The translations under genes were made by a program, and so were the position numbers. Below are positions 54,601 through 63,192 of a stretch of 64,000 bases of DNA, in pieces (within the stretch, counting starts at the first letter, position 1; the number at the start of each line of letters is the position of its first letter). This DNA comes from G965205725 sp965205725 (GTDB taxonomy: Bacteria; Pseudomonadota; Gammaproteobacteria; Pseudomonadales; Halieaceae): positions 2,480,001-2,544,000 of the forward strand of contig OZ242189.1 of the NCBI GenBank assembly GCA_965205725.1. Reading direction: 5' to 3'. Below the pieces are notes generated by a model that saw only the letters and a program-made list of their open reading frames with translations, made no database searches and was not told the origin of the DNA.

Positions 54601-57600
54601 TAACGCTGATGATAATGCCCGTGGTGGTGCCGACATGCTCGTTGGCGGGGGTGCCGGTCAGGGCTCCGGTTGCAGTGTCGAACTCGGCCCAGGGCGGCGG
54701 GTTGCTGATCGCATAGACCAGCGTATCGCCAACATCCACATCCGCGCCGGTTGGCGTGAAGCTATAGGCCGCCCCCTGGGTCACGCTGGGGTCGGGCGTA
54801 CCGCTGATGGTGGGGGCGTCATTGACGTTGGTGACTTCGATACTAAAGGCGGGTAGCGAGGCGCTCAGGCCGCCGGTGTCTCTGTCCCTGACGGTGATCA
54901 CAATGTCCGTGGTGGTGCCGACATCGTCGTTGTCTGGCGTGCCGGTCAAGACTCCGCTGGTTTCGTCGAAAGTGGCCCAGTCGGGCGGGTTGGTGATCGC
55001 ATATCTCAGCATATCGGCAGTATCCACATCCGCGCCGAGTGGCGTGAAGGTATAGAGGCTGTCTTCGGCCACGCTGGTGGCGGGCGTGCCGCTGAGGGTG
55101 GGGGCGTCATTGGTGTTGGTGACGGTGAGATCAAAGGCGGCGAGGGCCACTGGCGTGGCGATGTTATTGTCGGTGACGGTGATGATAATGCCCGTGGTGG
55201 TGCCGACATCGTCGTTGTCTGGCGTGCCGGTCAAGGCTCCGGTTGCGGTGTCGAACTCGGCCCAGGGCGGCGGGTTGCTGATCGCATAGACCAGCGTATC
55301 GCCAACATCCACATCGCCGCCGCCCGGCGTGAAGCTATAGGCCGCCCCCTGGGTCACGCTGGTGTCGGGCGTGCCGCTGATGGTGGGGGCGTCATTGGTG
55401 TTGGTGACGGTGAGATCAAAGGCGGCGAGGGCCACTGGCGTGGCGATGTTATTGTCGGTGACGCTGATGATAATGCCCGTGGTGGTGCCGACATGCTCGT
55501 TGGCGGGGGTGCCGGTCAGGGCTCCGGTTGCGGTGCTGAAACTGGCCCATGACGGTATGTTGCTGATCGCATATACCAGCGTGTCGCCATCTGCGTCTTC
55601 GCCGGTTGGCGTGAAACTATAGGCGCTGTCTTCGGCCACGCTGGTGGCGGGCGTGCCGCTGAGGGTGGGCGGGTCATTGGTGTTGGTGACGGCGATATCG
55701 AAGGCGGGCAGCGCGACCGGTGTGGCGATGATGCCATCGGTGACGCTGATCACGATGTCCGCGTGGTTGCCGACATCGGCGTTGACGGGCGTGCCGGTCA
55801 AGGCCCCGCTGGTTTCGTCGAAAGTGGCCCATGAAGGCATGTTTGTGATGGCAAAGGTCAGCGTGTCGCCATCATCGTCTTCGCCGCTTGGCGTGAAACT
55901 ATAGGCACTGTCTTCGGCCACGCTGGTGGCGGGCGTGCCGGTGATGGTGGGTGCGTCATTGGTGTTGGTGACGGTGAGATCAAAGGCGGCGAGAGCCACT
56001 GGCGTGGTGATGATGCCATCGGTGACGCTGATCACGATGTCCGCGTAGTCGCCGACATGCTCGTTGGCGGGCGTGCCGGTCAAGGCCCCGGTCGCGGTGT
56101 CGAAGCTGGCCCAGGACGGCATGTTTGTGATCGCATAGGTCAGCGTGTCGCCATCATCGTCGGCGCCGGTTGGCGTGAAGCTATAGGCGCTGTCTTCGGC
56201 CACGGTTGTGGCGGGCGTACCGCTGATGGTGGGGGCGTCATTGGTGTTGGTGACGGTGATAGCAAAGGCAGGCAGCGCTACTGGCGTGGCAATGATGCCA
56301 TCGGTGACGCTGATCACGATGTCCGTGGTGGTGCCGACATGCTCGTTGGCGGGGGTGCCGGTCAAGGCCCCGGTTGTGGTGCTGAAGCTGGCCCATGACG
56401 GCATGTTTGTGATCGCATATTCCAGCGTGTCGCCATCCGCATCTTCAGCGCTTGGCGTGAAACTATAGGCACTGTCTTCGGCCACGCTGGTGGCGGGCGT
56501 ACCGCTGAGGGTGGGGGCGTCATTGGTGTTGGTGACTTCGATACTAAAGGCGGGTAGCGAGGCGCTCAGACCGCCGGTGTCTCTGTCCCTGACGCTGATC
56601 ACGATGTCCGCGTAGTCGCCGACATGCTCGTTGGCGGGGGTGCCGGTCAAGGCCCCGGTTGCAGTGTCGAACTCGGCCCAGGGCGGCATGTTTGTGATGG
56701 CATAGACCAGCGTATCGCCAACATCCACATCACCGCCGCCCGGCGTGAAGCTATAGGCATCCCCTTGCGCCACAGTGGTGGCGGGCGTGCCGCTGAGGGT
56801 GGGCGCGTCATTGACCGGGGTCACGGTCACGGTTGCCGTGGCCGTGGCACTAAAGGCAGTACCGTCGGAGACGCTGAAGGTGAAGGTCGCATCGCCGTTG
56901 ACATTGGTCACAGGGGTATAGACCAGATTCGGGATAGCGGCAGCGGCAATCATGTCCCCGGCGGTCACCGCTGTGCTGCTCAGCGCCAGGCTGCCGTTGG
57001 CGCTGGCGGGCAGGCTATCGATGCGCACCTCTACCAGGTTATCGCCGGAGTCGGTATCGTTAAAGTTGAAATCACCCGCCGCAAAGGTATAGGGGGTATC
57101 CTCGTTTGTGCTGACCGCCAGCCCGGTTGTGGTGGGCGGGGTGTTCGCCGCCGCTTCAATGCTGACCGCTTGGCTGGTCAGGCTTTCCTGCGTGTTCCCG
57201 GCATCGGTATAGCGGACGGTCACGGTGATCGTCTCGCCCACATCGTCCTGGGTCAGGATATAGGTACTGTTGGTCGCGCCGCTGATCGCCGTGTCCGTGC
57301 TCCCGGATCGCCTGTTCCATTGATAGGTGAACGGCAGGCTAGCAGGGCCATCGACATCGGTAATGCCCGAGGTGTCCGCCGTCAGGGTCTCACCCTGGGT
57401 GGTCGTGCCGCTAATGGTCGGTACGCCGGTCGGCGCGTCATTGGTATTGGCCACCGCCGCCGTGGGCACGCTGGTAAGCGGCCCCTCGCTGGTGTTCCCG
57501 GCATCGGTATAGCGGACGGACACAGTGATCATCTGACCCACATCGTCCTGGGTCAGGATGTAGGTGCTGTTGGTCGCGCCGCCGATCGCCGTGTCCGTGC

Positions 57601-60600
57601 TCCCGGATCGCCTGTTCCATTGATAGGTGAACGGCAGGCTAGCAGGGCCATCGGCATCGCTAATGCCCGAGGTATCCACCGTCAGGGTCTCACCCTGGGT
57701 GGTCGTGCCGCTAATGGCCGGTAATCCGGTCGGCGGGGTGTTGGTGGGCGCGTTGATGGTGATGGAGAATGCCAGTGAATCCGTGTGTCCGTCCCCATTT
57801 GTCGCGGTGTAGGTCAGGTTGGACGTCCCGGCGCTGGTCGGCGTACCAGACAGTATGCGGCTGGCAGCATCAAAGGTCAGCCCAGGGGGCAGAGGAGCCA
57901 GCGTATAGGTATTGGTACTTGGCAATGACGATGGCCCCGACTGTGCCGTGGGCAAAATCAGATCAGTAATTGCGCTGCCCAGGCTGTAGGTCTGAGTATC
58001 AATGGTATCCCGAAACAGCGGTCTGACAAAGATGCGGACGGTTGCCTCGTTGGTGGACGAGGACCCTCCGTGGTTGGTGGACGAGAGCGCTCCGTCATTA
58101 ACCACCAAGATGAAAGTGTACAAGGCCGGCCCTTCTGGTATCACGTTTGGAATGGTGAATGTTGGCTGTGCGGCTGTCGTACTGCTTAAAGTCACCGTGG
58201 TGGCGCTGGTACCCTGGGACCAGAGATAGCTCAGGTTGTCGCCATCGGGATCGGAACTGCCCGTACCATCCAGCGTGACTTCTGTGCCCTTGCCCCACCT
58301 CTGATCTGAACCGGCATTGGCGGTGGGCGCGACATTTTCGCCAGTGATGGCGATGATGACGCTATCGGCAGCCGAGTCATTCGTCCCATCGTTCACGACC
58401 AGCGAGAACTCCAGGGTTGCATCGGTCAGCAGGTCGGCAGGTGCGGTGAAGGTCGGTGTGGCGGTGTCCGCGCCGTTCAGGGTCACTGTTGCGGTACCGA
58501 CTTGAGTCCAGGCGTAGATCAAGGCGCTGTTATCGCTATCCGAATCGGAACTGCCACTGCCGTTCAGGGTGACGCTGGCGCCCTCGGCGATGTTGTTTTG
58601 ATCCGGCCCGGCATTGGCGATGGGCGGGTCATTGACGCCGGTGATGGTGATGGTGACGGTAGCGGCAGCCGAGTCACTCTCGCCATCGTTCACGACCAGG
58701 GAGAACTCCAGGGTTGCATCGTTCAGCAGGTCGGCAGGTGCGGTGAAGGTCGGTGCGGCGGTGTTCTCACCGCTCAGGGACACCATTGGGGTGCCGACTT
58801 GAGTCCAGGCGTAGGTCAAGTTCTCGCCCTCCGAATCGGAACTGCCACTGCCGTCCAGAGTGACGGTCGCGCCTTCGGCGACGGTTTGGTCAGCACCGGC
58901 ATTGGCGATGGGCGGGTCATTGACGCCGGTGATGGTGATGGTGACGGTATTCCCTTGAGAGTCGTCTTCGCCATCGTTCACGGTTAGCGAGAACTCCAGC
59001 GAGGTAGTGGTCAGCAGGTCGGCAGGTGCGGTGAAGGTCGGTGCGGCGGTGTCCTCGCCGCTCAGGGTTACCGTTGCGGTGCCGACTTGAGTCCAGGCGT
59101 AGGTCAAGGCGTCGTTATCGCCATCTGGGTCGTCGCCACTGCCGTTCAGGGTGACGCTGGCGCCCTCGGCGACGGTCTGGTCAGCACCGGCATCGGCGGT
59201 GGGCGGGACATTGGGGGTTATCACTTCAATGCTAAAGCTCAGTGAATCCGTGTCTCCGTCCTCATTTGTCGCGGTGTAGGTCAAGTTAAAGGTTCCGGCG
59301 CTGGTCGGCGTACCAGACAGTATGCGGCTGGCAGAATCAAAGGCCAGTCCAGCCGGCAGAGAAGTTAGCGTATAGGTATTGGTACTCGGCACTGACCCGG
59401 GCCCCGACAGCGCCGTGGGCAAAGTCAGAGCAGTAATTGCATTGCCCTCGCTGTAGGTCTGATTAGCAATGCTTGTCCGAAACAGCGGCCTGATAAAGAT
59501 TCTGACGGTTGTCTCGTTGGTGGACGATGCCTGCCCGTCAGAGACGACCAGGCTGAAAGTGTACGAGGCCGGGGCAGTTGTCGGTATCACGGTTGGAATG
59601 GTGAACCTTGGTTGTGGGGCTGTCGCATCGCTTAAAGTCACCGTGGTGGCGCCAGCATCCTGGGACCAGAGATAGGTCAGGTCTGAATTATTGCCATCGG
59701 GGTCGGAACTGCCCCTGCCATCCAGCGTGACTTCTGTGCCCTTGTCCCACCTCTGATTTAAACCGGCATTGGCGGTGGGCGGGTCATTAACCGGGGTCAC
59801 GGTCACGGTTGCCGTGGCCGTGGCACTGAAGTCAATGCCGTCGGAGACGCTGTAGGTGAAGGTCACATCGCCGTTGGCATCTGCCACCGGCGTGAACACC
59901 AGCGTCCCAATATCCCCAACCCCAATCACCTGCCCGGCGGTCACCGCAGCGCCGTCGAGGGTCAGGCTGCCGGTTGCGGGCAGCGTGTCGATGCGCAGGC
60001 TGTGCAGGTCATCGCCGTCGGCATCGGCAAAGTTGAACTCGCCCAACCCAAAGCTGTGGGCGGTATCCTCTTCTATCGAGACCGCCAGCCCGCTGCTGGT
60101 GGGGGCGTTATTGGCTGCGGCGGTGATGGTGAACGCCAGTGAATCCGTGTCTCCGTCCTCATTTGTCGCGGTGTAGGTCAGGTTAAAGGTTCCGGCGCTG
60201 GTCGGCGTACCAGACAGTATGCGGCTGGCAGAATCAAAGGCCAGTCCAGCCGGCAGAGGAGCCAGCGTATAGGTATTGGTACTCGGCACTGACCTAGGCC
60301 CCGACAGCGCCGTGGGCAAAGTCAGAGCAGTAATTGCATTGCCCGCGGTGTAGGTCTGATTAGCAATGCTTGCCCGAAACAGCGGCCTGATAAAGATTCT
60401 GACGGTTGCCTCGTTGGTGGACGATGCCTGCCCGTCAGAGACGACCAGGCTGAAAGTGTACGAGGCCGGGACGGATGACGGTATCACGGTTGGAATGGTG
60501 AACCTTGGTTGTGGGGCTGTCGTATCGCTTAAAGTCACCGTGGCGCCAGCATCCTGGGACCAGAGATAGGTCAGGTCTGAATTATTGCCGTCGGGGTCGT

Positions 60601-62155
60601 CACTGCCCCTGCCATCCAGCGTGACTTCTGTGCCCTTGCTCGCCCGCTGATTTGAACCGGCATTGGCGGTGGGCGGCATATTCGCCGTAATCGCCGATGT
60701 GGGCGTGCTGGTCAGGCTTTCGTTGGTGTTATTGGCATCGGTATAGCGGACGGTCACGGTGATCATCTCGCCGACATCACCCTGGGTCAGGGTGTAGGTG
60801 CGGTTGGTTGCGCCGCCGATCGCCCTGTCCGTTCTCCCGGACCGCCTGTTCCATTGATAGGTGAATGACAGGGTCTCAGGGCCATTGGCATCGCTGATGC
60901 CCGAGGCATCCACCGTCAGTTCCCTGCCTTCGATCAGAGTGCCGCTAATGGTCGGTACTCCGGTGGGCGGGGTGTTGATATCGGCCACCGGCGCCGTGGG
61001 TACGCTGGTCAGGCTCTCAGATTCTAATGAGTGATTAGTGAAGCTGACCGTCACGGTGATCCTCTGACCGACATCGTCCTGGGTCGGGGTGTAGGTTTGA
61101 CCGGTCGCGTCGTTGATCGCCGTGTCCACGCCCCCGGAGTGCCTGTTCCATTGATAGGTGTAAAACGGGGCAACAGCGAGCCCGGCAGCTTCGAGGGCAG
61201 TGATGTTCGCTGCCAGGAGCTCGCCCCTGACTGGGGTGCCGTTAATGGTTATCGCGCCGGTGGGCGCGTCATTGGTGACGGTGATGGTGACGGTAGCGGC
61301 AGCCGAGTCGTTCGTCCCATCGTTCACGACCAGCGAGAACACCAGCACCGCATTAGCCGAGAGGTTCGCAGGCGCGGTGAAGGTCGGTGTGGCGGTGGTG
61401 TCGCCGGTCAGGGTCACTCGCTGCCCATCGGTCTGAGTCCAGGCGTAGGTCAAGGCGCTGTTATCGCCATCCGGGTCGTTGCCACTGCCGTTCAGGGTGA
61501 CGCTGGCGCCCTCGGCAACGGTCTGGTCAGCACCGGCATTGGCGGTGGGCGGGGTGTCGGGCGGCTCCGCCGTAATCGTCGCCGTGGGTACGCTGGTCCG
61601 GCTATCAGGTTCTAATGAGTGATTAGTGAAGCTGACCGTTACGGTGATCCTCTGACCGACATCGTCCTGGGTCAGGATGTAGGTTGGAAAGGTCGCGCCG
61701 CTGATCGCCGTGTCCACGCCCCCGGAGTGCCTGTTCCATTGATAGGTGTAAAACGGGGTAAAAGCGAGATCGGCAGCTTCGAGGGCAGTGATGTTCGATG
61801 CCAGGAGCGCGCCCCTGATTGGGTCGCCGTTAATGGTCGGTACTCCGGTGGCTGGGTTATTCTGCGCACTGGCCCCGGTTGCCGAGAGCATAAGGGCGAG
61901 CAGAACCGCTGCGGAGGTGAACCAGCGCCTGGCGCCTCTCCTCCATTTCGATCCTGCGGCCTGAAAGCCCGGGGGAGGGAAGGTAGGGGAGGCAGGGGAT
62001 GTTATTGGTGCGCCGCGGGTTTTGATGAGTTTATGAATGGTTGTGGTTGTACTCATGGTTGTGGCTGTGCTCATGGTTGTGGTTGTGTTTATACCTGCGC
62101 GCTGGATGGGTCTTGTCGTTTGCCAGTATAGCAATGATCGGCATCCCGTCGACAT
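51653..62155 (-). CDS. giant modular autotransporter adhesin
   Basis: Single open frame of 3,500 codons. A Sec signal sits at residues 71-97 (RRGARRWFTSAAVLLALMLS, cleavage after GASA) behind an unusual 70-residue lead with three six-residue repeats (NTTTT, MSTATT, MSTTTT). The passenger has five QWNR-type modules, about ten PKD-like modules (ANAGADQTVAEGASVTLNG), three SGTPTSAGTFNLTYTATN modules, two cadherin-like modules, eight near-identical He_PIG-like modules (about residues 1780-2537), a Pro-rich hinge (VPPPGPGPAPGPSAPPP) and a Ser/Thr/Gly-rich stalk. The last ~330 residues form an autotransporter beta-barrel ending LSGRLHF. No RTX nonapeptides and no partner secretion genes, so type Va secretion is inferred. 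Start uncertain: Met1, Met28 or Met34. Confidence 0.88.
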   Translation of the reverse strand: MSTGCRSLLYWQTTRPIQRAGINTTTTMSTATTMSTTTTIHKLIKTRGAPITSPASPTFPPPGFQAAGSKWRRGARRWFTSAAVLLALMLSATGASAQNNPATGVPTINGDPIRGALLASNITALEAADLAFTPFYTYQWNRHSGGVDTAISGATFPTYILTQDDVGQRITVTVSFTNHSLEPDSRTSVPTATITAEPPDTPPTANAGADQTVAEGASVTLNGSGNDPDGDNSALTYAWTQTDGQRVTLTGDTTATPTFTAPANLSANAVLVFSLVVNDGTNDSAAATVTITVTNDAPTGAITINGTPVRGELLAANITALEAAGLAVAPFYTYQWNRHSGGVDTAINDATGQTYTPTQDDVGQRITVTVSFTNHSLESESLTSVPTAPVADINTPPTGVPTISGTLIEGRELTVDASGISDANGPETLSFTYQWNRRSGRTDRAIGGATNRTYTLTQGDVGEMITVTVRYTDANNTNESLTSTPTSAITANMPPTANAGSNQRASKGTEVTLDGRGSDDPDGNNSDLTYLWSQDAGATVTLSDTTAPQPRFTIPTVIPSSVPASYTFSLVVSDGQASSTNEATVRIFIRPLFRASIANQTYTAGNAITALTLPTALSGPRSVPSTNTYTLAPLPAGLAFDSASRILSGTPTSAGTFNLTYTATNEDGDTDSLAFTITAAANNAPTSSGLAVSIEEDTAHSFGLGEFNFADADGDDLHSLRIDTLPATGSLTLDGAAVTAGQVIGVGDIGTLVFTPVADANGDVTFTYSVSDGIDFSATATATVTVTPVNDPPTANAGLNQRWDKGTEVTLDGRGSSDPDGNNSDLTYLWSQDAGATTVTLSDATAPQPRFTIPTVIPTTAPASYTFSLVVSDGQASSTNETTVRIFIRPLFRTSIANQTYSEGNAITALTLPTALSGPGSVPSTNTYTLTSLPAGLAFDSASRILSGTPTSAGTFNLTYTATNEDGDTDSLSFSIEVITPNVPPTADAGADQTVAEGASVTLNGSGDDPDGDNDALTYAWTQVGTATVTLSGEDTAAPTFTAPADLLTTTSLEFSLTVNDGEDDSQGNTVTITITGVNDPPIANAGADQTVAEGATVTLDGSGSSDSEGENLTYAWTQVGTPMVSLSGENTAAPTFTAPADLLNDATLEFSLVVNDGESDSAAATVTITITGVNDPPIANAGPDQNNIAEGASVTLNGSGSSDSDSDNSALIYAWTQVGTATVTLNGADTATPTFTAPADLLTDATLEFSLVVNDGTNDSAADSVIIAITGENVAPTANAGSDQRWGKGTEVTLDGTGSSDPDGDNLSYLWSQGTSATTVTLSSTTAAQPTFTIPNVIPEGPALYTFILVVNDGALSSTNHGGSSSTNEATVRIFVRPLFRDTIDTQTYSLGSAITDLILPTAQSGPSSLPSTNTYTLAPLPPGLTFDAASRILSGTPTSAGTSNLTYTATNGDGHTDSLAFSITINAPTNTPPTGLPAISGTTTQGETLTVDTSGISDADGPASLPFTYQWNRRSGSTDTAIGGATNSTYILTQDDVGQMITVSVRYTDAGNTSEGPLTSVPTAAVANTNDAPTGVPTISGTTTQGETLTADTSGITDVDGPASLPFTYQWNRRSGSTDTAISGATNSTYILTQDDVGETITVTVRYTDAGNTQESLTSQAVSIEAAANTPPTTTGLAVSTNEDTPYTFAAGDFNFNDTDSGDNLVEVRIDSLPASANGSLALSSTAVTAGDMIAAAAIPNLVYTPVTNVNGDATFTFSVSDGTAFSATATATVTVTPVNDAPTLSGTPATTVAQGDAYSFTPGGGDVDVGDTLVYAITNMPPWAEFDTATGALTGTPANEHVGDYADIVISVRDRDTGGLSASLPAFSIEVTNTNDAPTLSGTPATSVAEDSAYSFTPSAEDADGDTLEYAITNMPSWASFSTTTGALTGTPANEHVGTTTDIVISVTDGIIATPVALPAFAITVTNTNDAPTISGTPATTVAEDSAYSFTPTGADDDGDTLTYAITNMPSWASFDTATGALTGTPANEHVGDYADIVISVTDGIITTPVALAAFDLTVTNTNDAPTITGTPATSVAEDSAYSFTPSGEDDDGDTLTFAITNMPSWATFDETSGALTGTPVNADVGNHADIVISVTDGIIATPVALPAFDIAVTNTNDPPTLSGTPATSVAEDSAYSFTPTGEDADGDTLVYAISNIPSWASFSTATGALTGTPANEHVGTTTGIIISVTDNNIATPVALAAFDLTVTNTNDAPTISGTPDTSVTQGAAYSFTPGGGDVDVGDTLVYAISNPPPWAEFDTATGALTGTPDNDDVGTTTGIIITVTDNNIATPVALAAFDLTVTNTNDAPTLSGTPATSVAEDSLYTFTPLGADVDTADMLRYAITNPPDWATFDETSGVLTGTPDNDDVGTTTDIVITVRDRDTGGLSASLPAFSIEVTNVNDAPTISGTPDPSVTQGAAYSFTPTGADVDVGDTLVYAISNPPPWAEFDTATGALTGTPANEHVGTTTGIIISVTDNNIATPVALDAFDIEVTAAPVPPPGPGPAPGPSAPPPGVPDADEAEAQGLEPASTNPAGTAITLPASEEVDVSNASPADFTVTSTLNGVTTDHGVTAIRAGSIILEVTPPIPAGADIEVSYRPALGSITSTATGEELASFMSLSVANTVPAQVAPVANAGEPQTVTEGATVTLNGSATDPDSDAADLSYAWTQTSGPAVTLSGADSPSPSFTAPTGLSADAVLVFSLTVSDGSLSASDSVNVTVTNVNDAPSANAGENQSVDEGATVTLSGSGTDPDTGDSLSYAWSQTSGQDVTLSGADSPSASFTAPTELGVDAVLGFSLTVSDGRLSASASVNVTVTAANDAPSADAGTDQSVDEGATVTLSGSGTDPDPGDTESLSYAWTQTGGPTVSLSRANSASPSFTAPNALDTDTVLTFRLTVTDPRGASGSDSVQVTVETNVAARQQALELNLAAFGRSVAASAVDAIGERLKPASAGPQTSTVSGLSLAACLSSITNLISADTVTANSDSTADNTVSTSTASAHTASANTVSASTAGLGDLGSTGNLGNPGDRMGGMGGLNRTSADRQSDNPVGSACQLPDREQLARSAFVIPLGLNQNLNQNLNESENHSTAEPSAQWSLWGRGDFSHFEGSPQSEFDLDGEVVSGYLGLDYRLETGALVGVALSHSSGETDYRSGETDGELETDLSSVYPYGYWSPRDGLGLWGLLGIGQGDATLSHGATTFETDLDMRLGALGLRQALHSTGEFELALKADAFIVELESEDVPGLPEVTAQARRARLLLEASRHWQVQPEASLSTRLELGVRVDGGDAEEGEGAEVGVGLEYANGRGLSTALRAHGLLAHKESDFEAWGASLTVQLDPGVSGQGLALTLTPVWGQDSGGGAQALWESERALQDSGLAQRPTARLELNLSYGLVQSDRLTRLRPFAQLEMAGGIARRLRLGMQLERPDGLELEVFAGRNASEQRAPEHLLGLSGRLHF
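54545..56812 (-). repeat. eight tandem ~285-bp He_PIG-like modules within the adhesin gene
   Basis: Each module encodes about 95 residues of the type DAPTISGTPATSVAEDSAYS ... NMPSWASFDTATGALTGTPA ... AFDLTVTNTN. Several share long identical DNA stretches, for example the join encoding VTNTNDAPT, which suggests recent duplication or gene conversion. Expect length variation and assembly trouble here. Confidence 0.9.
62038..62091 (-). repeat. 18-bp triplicate at the adhesin N-terminus
   Basis: On the minus strand ATGAGTACAACCACAACC-like units occur three times in tandem, coding (I)NTTTT, MSTATT, MSTTTT. They give two extra in-frame ATGs and blur the true start. Confidence 0.8.
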
Positions 62156-62176
62156 TTTCTATCAGCCTTTCTGTAG

Positions 62177-62317
62177 GCATCAGAGATCGCTGATGAAGTC
62201 TGGCTTGTCGGCTTCATGGATTATGATCCAGGCTTTTTCGATCAGGACTTGAACAAGGTGGAGCCAGTGGGCGACAAGCCGTTCGCTCCAAAACTGTTAC
62301 CTATGTCCTCGGAATAA
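62177..62317 (+). pseudogene. IS481-like transposase, C-terminal fragment
   Basis: After an in-frame TAG at 62174 the plus strand reads EIADEVWLVGFMDYDPGFFD, then DLNKVEPVGDKPFAPKLLPM and SSE, stop TAA. This matches the usual end of IS481-type transposases (WLVSFMDYDLG... NPF.P..LPMS). Two 16-bp direct repeats AAACTGTTACCTATGT (62291-62306 and 62316-62331) overlap and follow it and may be IS end sequence. Confidence 0.75.
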
Positions 62318-62355
62318 ACTGTTACCTATGTGACCGGTAGGAACACTGTGAATAT

Positions 62356-62432
62356 TGGTCGGTGTGAGAGGATTTGAACCTCCGACCCCTTCCTCCCGAA
62401 GGAAGTGCGCTACCAGGCTGCGCTACACACCG
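62356..62432 (-). tRNA. tRNA-Pro (anticodon CGG)
   Basis: Minus strand starts CGGTGTGTAGCGCAG, D-loop CCTGGTAGCGC, anticodon arm CTTCC-TTCGGGA-GGAAG giving CGG, T arm GGTTCAAATCC, acceptor closing CACACCG with encoded A-CCA at 62356-62359. 77 nt including CCA. Next to engB. Confidence 0.96.
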
Positions 62433-62519
62433 ACATTTGAAGAGGCGCGCTACTATACCAGAGCGCGTTTATTAGTAAACTAAGCACAACACCAAGCACG
62501 ACATCAGCCGAGTAGCAAC

Positions 62520-63170
62520 ATGATAAAGCCCGCCCTGGAGCGCCTGAATTACCGCCACGCCGAGTTTCTAACCAGCGCCGGGAAACTACAGCAATGCCCA
62601 GACGATAAAGGCTGGGAGGTTGCTTTTGCGGGCCGCTCCAATGCAGGCAAATCCAGTGCGATAAACACGCTTACAGGTAATCGCAAGTTAGCCCGTACCT
62701 CGAAGACTCCAGGCCGCACCCGGTTACTCAACTTTTTTTCTCTCAGTGAGAGTCAGCGGTTGGTGGATTTGCCAGGTTACGGCTTTGCCAAAGTGCCCGA
62801 GGCGGTCAAGCGCGAGTGGGCTCTGCAACTAGAGGCCTATTTGGAACAGCGCCAGTCGCTGCGCGGGATAATCTTGCTAATGGATTGTCGGCGCCCACTC
62901 CAGGCGTTTGATCAACACATGCTGAACTGGGCAATCGCTGCGGAAATGCCCGTGCATATCTTGCTGACCAAAGCCGACAAGCTAAAAAAGGGCCCGGCCA
63001 ACAACGCCCTCCTCAAAACCCGGGCCGACACACAACACAATGCCGGTCTAATCAGCGTGCAACTGTTTTCTGCACTCAAGGGCACCGGCCTGTCTGAACT
63101 GAAGAAGGTGCTTAATCTCTGGCTAACCGATGAGCGCGTGATGGCGACGGGGGACCAGACAGGCTGTTGA
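62520..63170 (+). CDS. engB: ribosome biogenesis GTPase EngB (YsxC/YihA)
   Basis: GTPase required for late 50S subunit assembly. G1 FAGRSNAGKSSAIN (about residues 38-51), switch region SKTPGRTRLLNFF, G3 VDLPGYGFAKVP, G4 LLTKADKL. 216 residues. Convergent with polA, the arrangement usual in Pseudomonadales. Confidence 0.95.
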   Translation: MIKPALERLNYRHAEFLTSAGKLQQCPDDKGWEVAFAGRSNAGKSSAINTLTGNRKLARTSKTPGRTRLLNFFSLSESQRLVDLPGYGFAKVPEAVKREWALQLEAYLEQRQSLRGIILLMDCRRPLQAFDQHMLNWAIAAEMPVHILLTKADKLKKGPANNALLKTRADTQHNAGLISVQLFSALKGTGLSELKKVLNLWLTDERVMATGDQTGC

Positions 63171-63192
63171 AAAGCGTTTTCCAACTGGCTGT

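Noticed and set aside
54545..56812. Regular repeats that might suggest a CRISPR array
   Set aside because: Units are about 285 bp and coding, with no short palindromic repeat and unique spacers; no cas genes.
56624..57724. 366-codon plus-strand frame and many others antisense to the adhesin
   Set aside because: Low-complexity Gly/Arg/Val-rich shadows caused by the repetitive GC-rich adhesin sequence; they repeat with the same modules.
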